NCBI RefSeq assembly: GCF_003063645.1
Contig: NZ_NESJ01000011.1
Coordinates: 62,001-126,000, forward strand
Length of the DNA stretch: 64,000 nucleotides
Direction: 5' to 3'
DNA from: Limnohabitans sp. 2KL-51
GTDB taxonomy: Bacteria > Pseudomonadota > Gammaproteobacteria > Burkholderiales > Burkholderiaceae_C
Below are positions 45,328-55,478 of the stretch, piece by piece. Position numbers and translations under genes: made by a program. Position 1 is the stretch's first letter. The number at the start of each line of letters is the position of its first letter. Below the pieces are notes generated by a model, which was not told where the DNA came from, ran no database searches, and saw nothing but the letters and a program-made list of their open reading frames with translations.

Positions 45328-46284
45328 TCAGGCGGTTTGCCAACTCAGGTGTTGGCCTTCGCGCTGCACAAAGCCCACACCGACCTTCAAATGGATCCGA
45401 TGGCCCCGGGTGGTGCAAGCGGTCAGTTGGTCCAGCAACTCGTTCAGTTGCGCTGCGCTGGGTGTGGTGGCGTGCTGCAGCCGCAGCCAATGGCGCAGCA
45501 CCAGTGCCTGGCGGGCTCGGCTCAAGCGCTGCAAAGCCTCGATGCGGGGGGGCGCACCGATGTGTGCCATGTCTTGCGCGGCCACCTCGTTCAAAATCTC
45601 TTGCGCCTGCGCGGCATGGGCGGCACTGCGGGCAAAGGTCTCACGAAAAGCGGGCAAGGCTTCGGCCAAGGCGGGCAGCACGCGGGCGCGGATGCGGTTG
45701 CGGGTGAAGCTTTCGTCAGTGTTGCTGGGGTCTTCGACCCAGCTATGGCCTTGGCTTTGAATCCACGCGCGCAAGGCCGCGCCGGGCACCGCCAAAAAAG
45801 GCCGGTACCAATCGAGACCCTGACGCTGCCAATGAGAGGGCATGCTGGCCAAGCCGGGCAAGCCCGCGCCACGCGACAAGGCGATCAACAAAGTTTCCAC
45901 CTGGTCGTCGGCATGCTGGGCGAGTGCGATGCCGTGCACCTCGGGCCACTCGCTTTGCACTGCTTCGGCCAGAGCCGCATAACGTGCTTTGCGGGCAGCG
46001 TCTTCGGGGCTTTGGCCTTGGGCATGGCCCGCCTGCACCTTTCTCACGGTCAAAGGCACGTTCAGTTGTTGGCACAGCGCTCGGCAATGCGCTTCAAACG
46101 CGTCGGCCGCTAATTGCAAGCCGTGGTGAATGTGCACCGCCCTCACCTGCCCAGGCCAGCGGCGGGCGCAGGCCCACAGCAAAGCCGTGGAGTCGGCCCC
46201 ACCGCTGAAGGCCACCGCAAAAGGAAGGCCCGGGCTGAAGTCAGCCAGGGCCTGTTCGATGGGCAGCAACGGTGTTAGGGCCAT
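45328..46284 (-). CDS. tilS: tRNA(Ile)-lysidine synthetase
   Basis: A 318-residue N-type ATP pyrophosphatase that converts C34 of the tRNA-Ile(CAU) anticodon to lysidine. The P-loop VAFSGGADSTALL and IHHGLQLAADAFEAHC are characteristic, as are HADDQVETLLIALSRGAGLPGL (key part HADDQVET) and the C-terminal substrate-binding region. A GTG start at 46302 is also possible, 9 bases after accA. Essential core gene. Confidence 0.92.
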   Translation of the reverse strand: MALTPLLPIEQALADFSPGLPFAVAFSGGADSTALLWACARRWPGQVRAVHIHHGLQLAADAFEAHCRALCQQLNVPLTVRKVQAGHAQGQSPEDAARKARYAALAEAVQSEWPEVHGIALAQHADDQVETLLIALSRGAGLPGLASMPSHWQRQGLDWYRPFLAVPGAALRAWIQSQGHSWVEDPSNTDESFTRNRIRARVLPALAEALPAFRETFARSAAHAAQAQEILNEVAAQDMAHIGAPPRIEALQRLSRARQALVLRHWLRLQHATTPSAAQLNELLDQLTACTTRGHRIHLKVGVGFVQREGQHLSWQTA

Positions 46285-46311
46285 GCGTGAAGCCTGAATC
46301 ACCAGCAGTTT

Positions 46312-47286
46312 TTATTTACCCGCTTTGGTGTCGGTGAAACGCCCGTAGCTGTTCAGCCGCTCATGGCGGCGTTCGAGCAGCTCTTTGGGTTTGAGGTCGG
46401 CCAGCTGACGCCATGCATCACCCAAAGCGCGTTTGAGGAAGGACACCATTTGGTCGGTATCGCGGTGGGCGCCGCCCACAGGCTCATTGACAATCTTGTC
46501 AACCAGGCCCAAGGCCTTCAGGCGGTGGGCGGTGATGCCCAAGGCGTCGGCTGCGATCTCGGCTTTTTCGCTGGTTTTCCAAAGGATCGAGGCACAACCT
46601 TCGGGGCTGATGACCGAGTAGACCGAGTACTGCAGCATCAGCACCTGATCGGCCACCGAAATGGCCAATGCACCGCCAGAGCCGCCTTCGCCAATGATGG
46701 TGGTGATGATGGGCACCTCAAGCTGGGCCATCTCGAAAATGTTGCGGCCAATGGCCTCAGACTGGCCGCGCTCTTCGGCGTCAATACCAGGGTAGGCGCC
46801 AGGCGTGTCGACAAATGTGAAAACGGGCAGCTTGAATTTTTCGGCTGTCTTCATGAGGCGCAGCGCTTTGCGGTAGCCCTCGGGCTTGCTCATGCCAAAG
46901 TTACGCAAAGTTCGCTCTTTGGTATCGCGCCCTTTTTGTTGGCCCAGCACCATGCAGGCTTGGCCATTGAATCGGGCCAAACCGCCCACGATGGACAGGT
47001 CATCGGCAAAGTGGCGATCACCGTGCATCTCCACAAAGTCGGTGAAGATGCCGTGGATGTAATCCAGCGTGTAAGGGCGCTCGGGGTGACGCGAGATTTT
47101 GGTGACCTGCCAGGGGGTCAGGTCGCTGTAGATGTCTTTGGTCAGTTGCTGGCTTTTCTTGCTCAGTTGATCAATTTCAAGGGTGATGTCCACCGCCGAC
47201 TCGGTCTGCACATAGCGCAACTCTTCGATCTTGGCTTCGAGTTCGGCAACAGGTTGCTCAAAATCGAGAAATGTTTTTTTGGCCAA
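46312..47286 (-). CDS. accA: Acetyl-CoA carboxylase carboxyltransferase subunit alpha
   Basis: A 324-residue subunit that, with AccD, moves the carboxyl group from biotin to acetyl-CoA at the first step of fatty acid synthesis. The start [12 protein letters not shown] is canonical; crotonase-like core segments include [14 protein letters not shown] and [17 protein letters not shown] (oxyanion-forming glycines). Its stop is 27 bases before tilS. Confidence 0.97.
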   Translation of the reverse strand: MAKKTFLDFEQPVAELEAKIEELRYVQTESAVDITLEIDQLSKKSQQLTKDIYSDLTPWQVTKISRHPERPYTLDYIHGIFTDFVEMHGDRHFADDLSIVGGLARFNGQACMVLGQQKGRDTKERTLRNFGMSKPEGYRKALRLMKTAEKFKLPVFTFVDTPGAYPGIDAEERGQSEAIGRNIFEMAQLEVPIITTIIGEGGSGGALAISVADQVLMLQYSVYSVISPEGCASILWKTSEKAEIAADALGITAHRLKALGLVDKIVNEPVGGAHRDTDQMVSFLKRALGDAWRQLADLKPKELLERRHERLNSYGRFTDTKAGK

Positions 47287-47333
47287 GTTTGACTCCTCTG
47301 TTCAGGTTCCGGGTGGACGCGGTGTCCAGCCCC

Positions 47334-47984
47334 TCAATACGCCACCGGCACAGGGTCCAGCGAGCGCCAAATATACCAAGTTGCCACGGTCGAATACGGG
47401 CTCCAGGCTTGCGCGACCTCGCGGGCGTCGCTGCGGCTCACCGGCTCGCCCGAAAAATAGTTACGGCTGATGCCGTTGATCAAACCCACATCATCGAGCG
47501 GCAACACATTAGGTCTGAGCAGGTGAAAGATCAGGCACATCTCTGCCGTCCAGCGGCCAATGCCGCGGATCGCCACCAGCTCATCAATGATGGCCTCGTC
47601 GTTCATCTCTTGCCAAGCCTGCACATGAACCGCGCCCGAGCTGAAGTGCACCGCCAGATCAACCAAGTACTCCACCTTGCGCGCCGACAAACCCGCCGCC
47701 CGCATGTCATCGACCTTGAGCTTGAGCACGGAAGCCGGCGACATCCGTTTGGGCAATGCCGCAAAACGGTCCCACACCGACTGTGCGGCCTTGACCGAAA
47801 TTTGTTGGCCCACGATGGAGCGCGCCAAGGTCACAAAAGCATCGCCACGAGTCTCCAAAATGGCATCGCCAAACTGCGGGATAAGCTTTTTCATGACCCG
47901 GTCTTTTTTGGCCAGGTGCGCGCACGCCTCGGCCCAATAAGCGGGCGTGACAGGGATCACCGCTAGGCTTGAGCTGAGTGTCAT
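47334..47984 (-). CDS. DNA-3-methyladenine glycosylase 2 family (AlkA-like)
   Basis: A 216-residue HhH-GPD base-excision glycosylase. The helix-hairpin-helix is [18 protein letters not shown], followed by the catalytic Asp in PLDDVGL; the N-terminal part includes [18 protein letters not shown]. It removes alkylated purines from DNA. It is shorter than E. coli AlkA and lacks its N-terminal domain, which is common in this family. The ATG at 47984 overlaps the cysS stop as ATGA. Confidence 0.9.
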   Translation of the reverse strand: MTLSSSLAVIPVTPAYWAEACAHLAKKDRVMKKLIPQFGDAILETRGDAFVTLARSIVGQQISVKAAQSVWDRFAALPKRMSPASVLKLKVDDMRAAGLSARKVEYLVDLAVHFSSGAVHVQAWQEMNDEAIIDELVAIRGIGRWTAEMCLIFHLLRPNVLPLDDVGLINGISRNYFSGEPVSRSDAREVAQAWSPYSTVATWYIWRSLDPVPVAY

Positions 47985-49357
47985 GGCGCCGACTCCCAAG
48001 TCGTGCCAGCGGCCGAGTCTTTCAGCAAGATACCTTGGGCCAGCAAGCCGTTGCGGATGCGGTCGGCTTCGGCAAAATTCTTGGCCTTTTTGGCGTCTGC
48101 CCGGGCCAGAATCAGGGTCTGAATGGCGGCATCGTCCAAGCCAGCACCCGCTTGCAAGTAAACCGTGGGGTCGGTTTGCAGCAAACCCAGCAAGCCCCCC
48201 AATGCCTTGAGCAAACCCGCACGCTCGGCCGAGCCATTGCGGTTGACTTCACCAGCCAATTCGAATAACACGGCCACCGCTTCGGGGGTGCCAAAGTCTT
48301 CGTCCATGGCGGCCTTGAATCGGGCGGCCATGGGGTCAGCCCAATCGAGCCTCACGTCAGCGGCCGGCACGGTTTGCAATGCGGTGTACAGGCGCTTCAG
48401 GGCCCCTTTGGCATCGTTAAGGTGCACATCGCTGTAATTGAGCGAGCTGCGGTAGTGGCTGCGCACGATGAAAAAGCGCACCGTCTCAGCGTCAAACTCT
48501 TTCAGCACATCGCGGATAGTGAAGAAGTTGCCCAGGCTCTTGGACATCTTCTCGTTGTCCACGTTGATGAAGCCGTTGTGCATCCAAAAGCGCGCCAGAG
48601 GCTGGCCATTGGCGCCTTCGCTTTGGGCAATCTCGTTTTCGTGGTGCGGAAACTGCAAATCGGCCCCGCCGCCATGGATGTCAAAGGTCTGGCCCAGCAG
48701 CTCACAGGCCATGGCTGAGCACTCGATGTGCCAGCCGGGACGGCCCGTGCCAAAGGGACTCGCCCATTTAACGTCCTCGGGCTCGGTGGGCTTGGCGCTC
48801 TTCCAGAGCACGAAGTCGAGCGGGTCATTTTTGTCCGCCTCCACCGCCACGCGCTCACCGGCGTTCAATTCGTCCAGCGACTTGCCAGACAACTTGCCGT
48901 AACCCGCAAACTTGCGAACCGAATAGTTCACGTCGCCATTGCCAGCGCGGTAAGCCAAGCCCTTTTGCTCGAGCGTGCCAATCATGCTGAGCATCTGGGG
49001 CACGTAGTCAGTCGCGCGGGGCTCGTGTTGGGGGCGCTCAATCCCAAGGGCGTCAGCGTCCTGGTGCAGCGCATCGATCATGCGATCGGTCAAGCCGCGG
49101 ATGGTTTCGCCGTTTTCAAGGGCACGTTTGATGATCTTGTCGTCGATATCGGTCACGTTGCGCACATAAGTAACCTGGTAGCCACTGGCTTGGAGCCAGC
49201 GCTGCACCACGTCAAAGGCGATCATCGAGCGGGCATGGCCCAGATGGCACAGGTCATAGACCGTCATGCCACAGACGTACATGCGCACATGGCCGGGATC
49301 GGCAGGTGAAAACTCGGAAACAGCTCGGCTGAGTGTGTTGAAAATGCGCAAACTCAT
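47981..49357 (-). CDS. cysS: Cysteinyl-tRNA synthetase
   Basis: A 458-residue class Ia synthetase that charges tRNA-Cys. It has the first Zn ligand and VCGMTVYD near residues 30-37, the HIGH-type motif CHLGHARS, the Zn site [13 protein letters not shown] and the KMSKS motif [10 protein letters not shown]. Start [11 protein letters not shown] is the standard N-terminus. It diverges from the TPR gene and overlaps the glycosylase. Confidence 0.97.
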   Translation of the reverse strand: MSLRIFNTLSRAVSEFSPADPGHVRMYVCGMTVYDLCHLGHARSMIAFDVVQRWLQASGYQVTYVRNVTDIDDKIIKRALENGETIRGLTDRMIDALHQDADALGIERPQHEPRATDYVPQMLSMIGTLEQKGLAYRAGNGDVNYSVRKFAGYGKLSGKSLDELNAGERVAVEADKNDPLDFVLWKSAKPTEPEDVKWASPFGTGRPGWHIECSAMACELLGQTFDIHGGGADLQFPHHENEIAQSEGANGQPLARFWMHNGFINVDNEKMSKSLGNFFTIRDVLKEFDAETVRFFIVRSHYRSSLNYSDVHLNDAKGALKRLYTALQTVPAADVRLDWADPMAARFKAAMDEDFGTPEAVAVLFELAGEVNRNGSAERAGLLKALGGLLGLLQTDPTVYLQAGAGLDDAAIQTLILARADAKKAKNFAEADRIRNGLLAQGILLKDSAAGTTWESAP

Positions 49358-49511
49358 GTCAAATCGAAAAAATGGCAGTCAACAAATGCCGCTTGAGCAT
49401 TGCGCATCTATGACGGCAGCTCAGACAACGACGCTACAACGGCTCAAAAAAGCCAGCGCACACGGGGCTGGCGGCAACTTTCGTCTATCGGGAAACAGCG
49501 AAGGGCTCCGC

Positions 49512-49606
49512 TACAATGATCAATCAGTATATCCCCGAGCCAAGGCCTCTGGTGCTCTTTTTGCGCCGGCCCGCGTCACCCACAGCGGCTCGGGTGCGTC
49601 TTTTTT
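49512..49606 (+). promoter_or_regulatory. Leader with terminator-like hairpin before the TPR gene
   Basis: A -10 like TACAAT (49512-49517) is followed by CCCGAGCC (49534-49541) and its exact complement GGCTCGGG (49587-49594), 45 bases apart, then six T at 49601-49606, all before the ATG at 49632. This arrangement resembles an attenuator or a terminator in the leader. Confidence 0.4.
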
Positions 49607-49631
49607 AACCCCCCTATTTCTTTGGGTACGC

Positions 49632-50138
49632 ATGCGAAACTGGCTCAGTTGTATGGCTTTTTGCACTCTGTGGACTTGCAGTCTGGGCGTGCGGGCTGAC
49701 GTGTACAACGATGTCAACGCCTTGGTCCAAAGCGGCCAATGGGCGCAAGCCCAGGCTTTGGCAGATGCCCGTCTGAAAACCGCGCCCACCGACCCGCAAA
49801 TGCGCCTTTTGCAAAGCCATATCCAGACCGGACTGGGCCAAACCCAAGCGGCCATGGACACGCTGCGTGCTTTGACCCAGTCATTCCCCGAATTGCCAGA
49901 ACCCCACAACAACCTGGCGGCCATGCTGGTGCGCGAAAACCGCCACGACGAGGCGCTGGCCGCCTTGCACGCGGCCCTCAGGGCTAGGCCTGACTACGCG
50001 CTGGCCCTGGAAAACCTGGGTGATCTGCACCTTGCCATGGCCTCACAGGCCTTCGCGCGGGCCCGACTCGTCACACCCACCCAAACCCGATTGCAAACCA
50101 AACAACTGGCCACCGAACAGGTGATGCGCACGCCCTGA
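49632..50138 (+). CDS. Exported TPR-repeat protein
   Basis: A 168-residue protein with a signal peptide (MRNWLSCMAFCTLW..., cleavage after VRA) and two or three tetratricopeptide repeats between about 25 and 135: GQWAQAQALADARLKTAPTD, then QTQAAMDTLRALTQSFPELP and NRHDEALAALHAALRARPDY. TPR units mediate protein contacts in the periplasm. It precedes two cyclophilin genes and lpxH on the same strand, as in related genomes. Longer in-frame extensions upstream have no start context. Confidence 0.82.
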   Translation: MRNWLSCMAFCTLWTCSLGVRADVYNDVNALVQSGQWAQAQALADARLKTAPTDPQMRLLQSHIQTGLGQTQAAMDTLRALTQSFPELPEPHNNLAAMLVRENRHDEALAALHAALRARPDYALALENLGDLHLAMASQAFARARLVTPTQTRLQTKQLATEQVMRTP

Positions 50139-50190
50139 AAACCCGCGTCGCCAGCGTCGCCTGGATGACGCCCCCACCGATCAACCTCCC

Positions 50191-50901
50191 ATGCCTTTAA
50201 CCATGTCCCCTCTGAACCACCACCGCCGCTGGGCCGCCCTGGCCCTGAGCCTGAGCTTGCTGGCCCCATGGGGCGCACAGGCCCAAAACCCCAGCACGCC
50301 CTCCAACACGCCCAAAGTGCGCATCAGCACCTCCATGGGTGAGATCGAAGCCGAGCTGTACGCCGACAAGGCCCCCAAAACCGTGGCCAACTTTCTGCAA
50401 TACGTGAACGACAAGCACTACGAGGGCACGATTTTCCATCGCGTGATTGCCGGCTTCATGGTGCAAGGCGGCGGCTTCGACGCCCAATTCAAAGAAAAGA
50501 AAACCCGCGCCCCAGTGCAGCACGAAGGCCGCCAATCGCTGGCTGCTGGCCTGAAAAACACCACGGGCACACTGGCCATGGCCCGCACCAACGACCCGCA
50601 ATCGGCCACCGCGCAGTTTTTCATCAACGTGGTGGACAACGCCTTTTTGGACCCCACCCCGATCCCCGACGGTGACCCGGTCGCCAAATTTCAATACCAA
50701 GGCCGTGTATACGAGAACGTGGCCCGAGCCCAACTGCTGAACGCCCCCCAACTGTTCGGCTACACCGTTTTTGGCAAAGTCACGTCCGGCATGGACGTGG
50801 TCCAAAAAATCCGCAACACGCCCACGGGCGCAGGCGGCCCCTTCCCGACCGATGTTCCCCGGACGCCGGTTGTCATCCAATCCATCACTTTGTTGAAGTA
50901 A
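50191..50901 (+). CDS. Peptidylprolyl cis-trans isomerase, periplasmic (cyclophilin type)
   Basis: A 236-residue cyclophilin with a signal peptide ([16 protein letters not shown] before QNPS). Core motifs are [28 protein letters not shown] and [15 protein letters not shown]. It also contains an inserted segment ([20 protein letters not shown]) in the second half. It should speed proline isomerisation during folding of envelope proteins. An internal Met at 50203 is an alternative start. The cytoplasmic-type paralogue begins 4 bases downstream. Confidence 0.92.
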   Translation: MPLTMSPLNHHRRWAALALSLSLLAPWGAQAQNPSTPSNTPKVRISTSMGEIEAELYADKAPKTVANFLQYVNDKHYEGTIFHRVIAGFMVQGGGFDAQFKEKKTRAPVQHEGRQSLAAGLKNTTGTLAMARTNDPQSATAQFFINVVDNAFLDPTPIPDGDPVAKFQYQGRVYENVARAQLLNAPQLFGYTVFGKVTSGMDVVQKIRNTPTGAGGPFPTDVPRTPVVIQSITLLK

Positions 50902-50905
50902 CACC

Positions 50906-51412
50906 ATGAGCAACCCACAAGTCGAACTGCACATCACCGGCTACGGCGTCATCACCCTCGAACTGGACGCTGAAAAAGCCCCCAAGTCGACCGAAAACTT
51001 TCTGGCCTATGTGAACAAGGGCCACTACAACAACACGATTTTTCACCGTGTGATCCCCGGCTTCATGGTCCAGGGCGGTGGTTTTGAGCCCGGCATGACC
51101 CAAAAACCCACCGATGCCACCATCGAAAACGAAGCCAACAATGGTCTGAAAAACGACGAGTACACCGTGGCCATGGCCCGCACCTCGGCGCCCCACTCGG
51201 CCTCGTCCCAGTTCTTCATCAATGTCGCCAAAAATGACTTTTTGAACCACACCGCACCCTCCATGCAAGGCTGGGGCTATGCCGTGTTCGGCAAAGTGGT
51301 CAAGGGCACCGAAGTGGTCGACCAGATCAAGGGCGTGAAAACCGGCAACCGCGGCGGCCACGGTGACGTGCCGAAAGAAGACGTCGTGATCGAAAAAGCT
51401 GTTGCCCTTTGA
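50906..51412 (+). CDS. ppiB: Peptidylprolyl cis-trans isomerase B (cytoplasmic)
   Basis: A 168-residue cyclophilin without a signal peptide, with [51 protein letters not shown] and [16 protein letters not shown]. The catalytic Arg is in the FHRVIPGFM loop. It follows its periplasmic paralogue after 4 bases; both probably share one transcript with lpxH. Confidence 0.95.
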   Translation: MSNPQVELHITGYGVITLELDAEKAPKSTENFLAYVNKGHYNNTIFHRVIPGFMVQGGGFEPGMTQKPTDATIENEANNGLKNDEYTVAMARTSAPHSASSQFFINVAKNDFLNHTAPSMQGWGYAVFGKVVKGTEVVDQIKGVKTGNRGGHGDVPKEDVVIEKAVAL

Positions 51413-51423
51413 TGGATTGAGCC

Positions 51424-52227
51424 GTGTCCGCTGACCCGCGCACCACAGCCCCGACGCTCCGTCGGCTGACAGCGCCAGCGGCATGGCAGACGGTAGACTT
51501 GATCTCGGACCTGCACCTTCAGGCATCAGAGCCAGCCACTTTCAAAGCTTGGCGCCATTACATGGCGAATACGACGGCCGATGCGGTGCTCATTCTGGGT
51601 GACCTGTTCGAGGTCTGGGTGGGCGACGACGCCGCCGAAACTGACCCCTTTTTACAAAGTTGTGCTCAGGTCTTGCGCCAGACCGCAGAGCGCTTGCATG
51701 TGGCTTTCATGAAAGGCAACCGGGACTTTCTGGTAGGGCCGCGCTTCTTGTCCGATTGCGGCGTGCACGCTTTGAGCGACCCCTGCTTGCTGCTCTTGGG
51801 CGAGAAAAGCATTTTGCTCAGCCACGGGGATGAGCTGTGCCTAGACGACCGCCCCTACCAAGCATTTCGCCAGCAGGTGCGCAGCGCCGACTGGCAAACT
51901 GATTTTTTGGCCAAACCCCTGCACGAGCGCCTGGCGCTGGCCCGCGGCATGCGAGCGCAAAGCGAATCCCAAAAACACAGCGGCACCGTTTATGCCGATG
52001 CCGACTCGGACATGGCCTTGAATTGGATGAACGGCGCCGAGGCCGATCGCCTGGTGCATGGCCACACCCACCAGCCCGCAGACCACCCACTGGGATCAGG
52101 GCAAAGGCATGTGCTGAGCGACTGGTCACTGGATCATGCACCCGCTCGGGCCCAAGTGTTCAGGATACAGCGCTGCAGTGATTTCACCCGCTTGGACCTG
52201 ACGCCAAACACCCAAAACATTTTGTAG
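51424..52227 (+). CDS. lpxH: UDP-2,3-diacylglucosamine diphosphatase
   Basis: A 267-residue calcineurin-like metallophosphatase that makes lipid X in lipid A biosynthesis at the inner membrane. Metal-binding motifs SDLHLQ, GDLFEVWVGDD, KGNRDF, SHGDELCLDD and VHGHTHQPADH are complete. Translation appears to start at GTG 51424, 11 bases after ppiB; no in-frame ATG precedes the first motif. It ends just before the convergent DUF349 gene. Confidence 0.93.
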   Translation: MSADPRTTAPTLRRLTAPAAWQTVDLISDLHLQASEPATFKAWRHYMANTTADAVLILGDLFEVWVGDDAAETDPFLQSCAQVLRQTAERLHVAFMKGNRDFLVGPRFLSDCGVHALSDPCLLLLGEKSILLSHGDELCLDDRPYQAFRQQVRSADWQTDFLAKPLHERLALARGMRAQSESQKHSGTVYADADSDMALNWMNGAEADRLVHGHTHQPADHPLGSGQRHVLSDWSLDHAPARAQVFRIQRCSDFTRLDLTPNTQNIL

Positions 52228-52258
52228 GTCGGTGCCTTCAGGTCCGACTCACGAGTTG

Positions 52259-55078
52259 TCAGCTTCGCAACAAGTTCTTCAGAACGTTTTGCAAGCGTCG
52301 TGCGGTGGATTCGTCGTGCGGACCTGACAGGACCTGTGCCACATCGAGTGCCCAGGTTTCATTGGGGCCAGGTTGATTGCGCTGGGTCAGCAATTGCAAC
52401 TGCAAAGCGCGCCGGTCACTCAGATGGTCAGCGGGCGTCGGCACATCGGCTGCCATCTCCAAGCGCAGCAAGGCTGTGGCACCCGAGGTTTTAGGCTCGG
52501 CGCTCACGGCTTGAGCCCAGGCTTGGCGGGTGGCGGCGTTGATGCCTTTGCCCAGCTCTTGCACAGTCGGCAAGTCCTCGACTTGGCGCGCTTGCCAAGC
52601 CGTCATCACACGACCCAGGGTCTCGCCGTGCGCTTGTGCCGCCAGCTTTCGCAGCGACATTTCAGCCCGCTCCATGGCTTCGCGTTGGGCGCGGAAAGCC
52701 GCATCTCCCAGGCGCGGGCCGCGGTCTTCTCGCGGAGCGCGGTCGCCAAAGCGATCGCCCCCGCGTTCAGCTCCTCGGTCACCAAAACGGCCGGCACCTG
52801 GACCCCGGTCGCCACCGGGGCGCGCCCCGCGCTCGCCAGGGCGGCCATCACGGCGGCCATCGCGCCCAGCAGGTGCTTCGGGTCGCTTTTGGCCAGGCCG
52901 ATCGTCGCCGCGCACCGCCACCACAGGTTTGGCGGGCTTGGGTGCAACCACGGGCGGCGCAGGCTCTTCTGGGAGCACGCTGTCCGAATCGGGTGCTGCT
53001 TGCGGCGCTTGGGCAGTTGCCGCGTCGCTGTCTTGTTCGTCTGCTGGAACCTCTGCGGTTGCGTCTGCAGGGGCTGAAGTTTCATCACCTTGGGCCTCGG
53101 CCAATGCTTGAGGGGGCACCAAAGCCGCAGCGCTTGAAGTGGATGTCGAAACGAGTGACTGGACTGCTTGGGCAGCTTGCGCCTGCAAGGCTTGCCCACG
53201 CAAGGCCGCGTCAAGCGCGTTCATGGCCGCTCGGATTTTGGCCGCATCGCCACTGGCGTTGGCCGAATCCAAGGCTTTGGAAGCATCAAGGACCACGCGA
53301 TCGTGGGCACTGAGAGGGCCTGTGGGCTGAGGGCGGTCTGTGCCTTTGCGTTGGAAGGCCTCGTCCAGCGGGGCGCGGAACACTTCCCATAGTTTTTGCT
53401 CGGTCTTGCGGTCCAGCGGCACCGACTGGGCCTCCACTTGCCAGTGTTGTTGCAAGGCTTTGACGGCGTCGACACGCAAGGTCGGAGCAGCACCCACTTC
53501 GCGGGCCTCGTTGATCAGCGCCTGGCGGCGCTCAATGCTGGCTTTTTGCGCCGCTTCGAGGGGGGCTGCGGCGGCTTTGAAAATGCTTTTCCACTGGCCC
53601 TGCATTTCGCCAAAGGCTTTCTCGCTCAAGTGGCCGGCATTGCGCCAACGGTCGGCAAACTGGTGCAATGCGCGCAACTGGGCGCGCCAGTCGTCGCTTT
53701 GGGCATGCTCTTCGGTCCAGGCCTTGACCTCGTCCATCAGCGCCACCCGTTGGGCTCGCTGATCGGCAGAGTCTTTTTTCATTTGCTCCAGCCAAGCCAG
53801 CACCGCTTTGTAGGCCTCGTTGCAAGCGGCATCAAAACGCTTCCACAGCGCGTGGTTGGGCAAGCCACCCTGGTCAATTTGCTTCCAGCCGTCGCGCAAT
53901 TGGCGCAACTTGTCTTGCATTTTTCGGCCCCCCACGGTGGGGACCTTGTTGGCGTCGAGCAAGGCTTCGGCTTGAGTGACCAGGTCGGTGCGCACCTGAT
54001 CGGCTAGCCAGCGTTGCCAGCCTTCGGCATCGCCGCCGGCCGTCAAAGACTTGTGCAGACGCTCGTCCAGACTGGTGTCCAACTGTTTGCCGTGGGTCTT
54101 GAGCACGTTGCGCAAAGCCACGACAGCATCGGCAGGCGATGCACCTTCGCCCTCGGTCAGTTGCTTTTCCAGCACCTCCAAAGCTTGGGTCACAGCCAAC
54201 ATGGCTTGCTCACGCAGCGCCTGGCGCTGGGCGGGGTCGATTTTGGGTTTAACCGCTTTTTCAGCTTGCTCTGTTTTGGCGGGCTTGGCCGATTCGGCTG
54301 CAGCAGGGACCTGTTGCGAAAATTCTCCTCGCAGGCGGCGGATCTCGTCGGCCCACACGGGCACTGGTGGCAAAGCAGTTGTGACATCGGTTTGGGCCAG
54401 AGCAGCCAAAGCCGCTGCGGCCGAAAAACCGTCCCAAACAGCCTGCAGCTGCTTGCCTGCAGCGTCCAATTGAGGTGGGTATTTCAGCTCCACGCTGGGC
54501 CAGACGCTGCTCTGCGTCAGGGCCTGGGCCTGGTTTTGCCACTGCGCCACGTCGGCCTCCAAGCCGGTTTGACCGCCCAGGGCCTCGGCCAGCGATTTGG
54601 TAGAAAGAACCTCAATGCGCTGGGCCAGCAGCACCGCCGCTTCGCGCTGCACCATGACCTGGTGCTGCAGGTCCTCCACGCCCTTGACCACTTCGGTCAA
54701 GCGATGTTTGAGGCCCGCCAAGGGTTCGCGTGACAGCGGCGCACCGGCCTTGGCGGCATCTCGCTGCCAGGCCAGCGCATCGGCCATGTTCAGACGCGGC
54801 GCTTGCAGCAACTGTTCGGCTTTATGGGCCCACTCGGTGGCCAAGGCTTCCTGGCCATGCAGGCGCTTGAGTTCGTCGAGTTTTTCTTTGAGCAACTTGG
54901 CCACGCCCTTGTCTCGGCCCGACAGTTCGCGATAGACCTCGGCCATCAAATCATCAGAGGGCTCGGTCAGCAACCAATCGCGCAAGCGGGCACTGCGCTC
55001 GCTGGAAGTCGGGGCATTGAAAAGCCCTGCGGTCAAAGGGTCTAGGGCGGCGATGTCGAAAGGCTTGGAAGAAGTCAC
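52259..55078 (-). CDS. Large DUF349 protein with Arg/Gly-rich segment
   Basis: About 939 residues (952 if the ATG at 55117 is used instead of the GTG at 55078, which gives the more family-like N-terminus TSSKPFD..LDPLTAGLF). Several helical DUF349 repeats of roughly 70 residues, marked by W-K-I and W-R-AG type motifs, occupy the middle. They are followed by an Ala/Gln linker and a strongly basic-acidic RG/RD-rich stretch (around residues 740-830) and a C-terminal helical domain. DUF349 proteins have been linked to ribosome or nucleic-acid contacts; the role is unknown. Confidence 0.85.
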   Translation of the reverse strand: MTSSKPFDIAALDPLTAGLFNAPTSSERSARLRDWLLTEPSDDLMAEVYRELSGRDKGVAKLLKEKLDELKRLHGQEALATEWAHKAEQLLQAPRLNMADALAWQRDAAKAGAPLSREPLAGLKHRLTEVVKGVEDLQHQVMVQREAAVLLAQRIEVLSTKSLAEALGGQTGLEADVAQWQNQAQALTQSSVWPSVELKYPPQLDAAGKQLQAVWDGFSAAAALAALAQTDVTTALPPVPVWADEIRRLRGEFSQQVPAAAESAKPAKTEQAEKAVKPKIDPAQRQALREQAMLAVTQALEVLEKQLTEGEGASPADAVVALRNVLKTHGKQLDTSLDERLHKSLTAGGDAEGWQRWLADQVRTDLVTQAEALLDANKVPTVGGRKMQDKLRQLRDGWKQIDQGGLPNHALWKRFDAACNEAYKAVLAWLEQMKKDSADQRAQRVALMDEVKAWTEEHAQSDDWRAQLRALHQFADRWRNAGHLSEKAFGEMQGQWKSIFKAAAAPLEAAQKASIERRQALINEAREVGAAPTLRVDAVKALQQHWQVEAQSVPLDRKTEQKLWEVFRAPLDEAFQRKGTDRPQPTGPLSAHDRVVLDASKALDSANASGDAAKIRAAMNALDAALRGQALQAQAAQAVQSLVSTSTSSAAALVPPQALAEAQGDETSAPADATAEVPADEQDSDAATAQAPQAAPDSDSVLPEEPAPPVVAPKPAKPVVAVRGDDRPGQKRPEAPAGRDGRRDGRPGERGARPGGDRGPGAGRFGDRGAERGGDRFGDRAPREDRGPRLGDAAFRAQREAMERAEMSLRKLAAQAHGETLGRVMTAWQARQVEDLPTVQELGKGINAATRQAWAQAVSAEPKTSGATALLRLEMAADVPTPADHLSDRRALQLQLLTQRNQPGPNETWALDVAQVLSGPHDESTARRLQNVLKNLLRS

Positions 55079-55117
55079 AGTTAAAACTTTAAAAGCACGG
55101 TGTTGCCAAATGGGCAT

Positions 55118-55478
55118 ACAGGCAGAAATGGCGGCACTTGAATCGACAAGTGAGCCACGCGGGCAAGAAGTCGCTATTTTCGCTGTTATTTGCGCTGGAC
55201 AGCCTGTTGGCCTGTTTTCGGACGAAATCTCTGATGAATTACAGACACAGAAGATTTCTTTATAATATTTTCAAATGTTTTTAGAATTTAATATACTTGA
55301 CCAGGTATGAAAAGTTCCTAAAATCCGCCCCACTTGGTGACCATACGGGATAAACCGACATCACAGCCGTCACCGGCTTAACCCACGACAGTGCGGGTCG
55401 CAATTTGCGACTTTCCTACCCCAACCCACCAAGAGCCTCTTGCACATGCCACTGGTTCTTGAAATGAGAGGAAGTGCT
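55118..55478 (+). promoter_or_regulatory. 361-base gap: promoter and long leader of the lytic transglycosylase gene
   Basis: No gene is seen. A good promoter, TTACAG-N16-TATAAT, occupies 55239-55266, and a second -10 like TATACT is at 55292-55297. If the first is used, a leader of about 200 bases remains, with small inverted repeats such as GCCG-TCAC-CGGC, CAC-GACA-GTG and GTCGCAATTTGCGAC between 55360 and 55415. A structured regulatory leader is possible. Confidence 0.45.
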
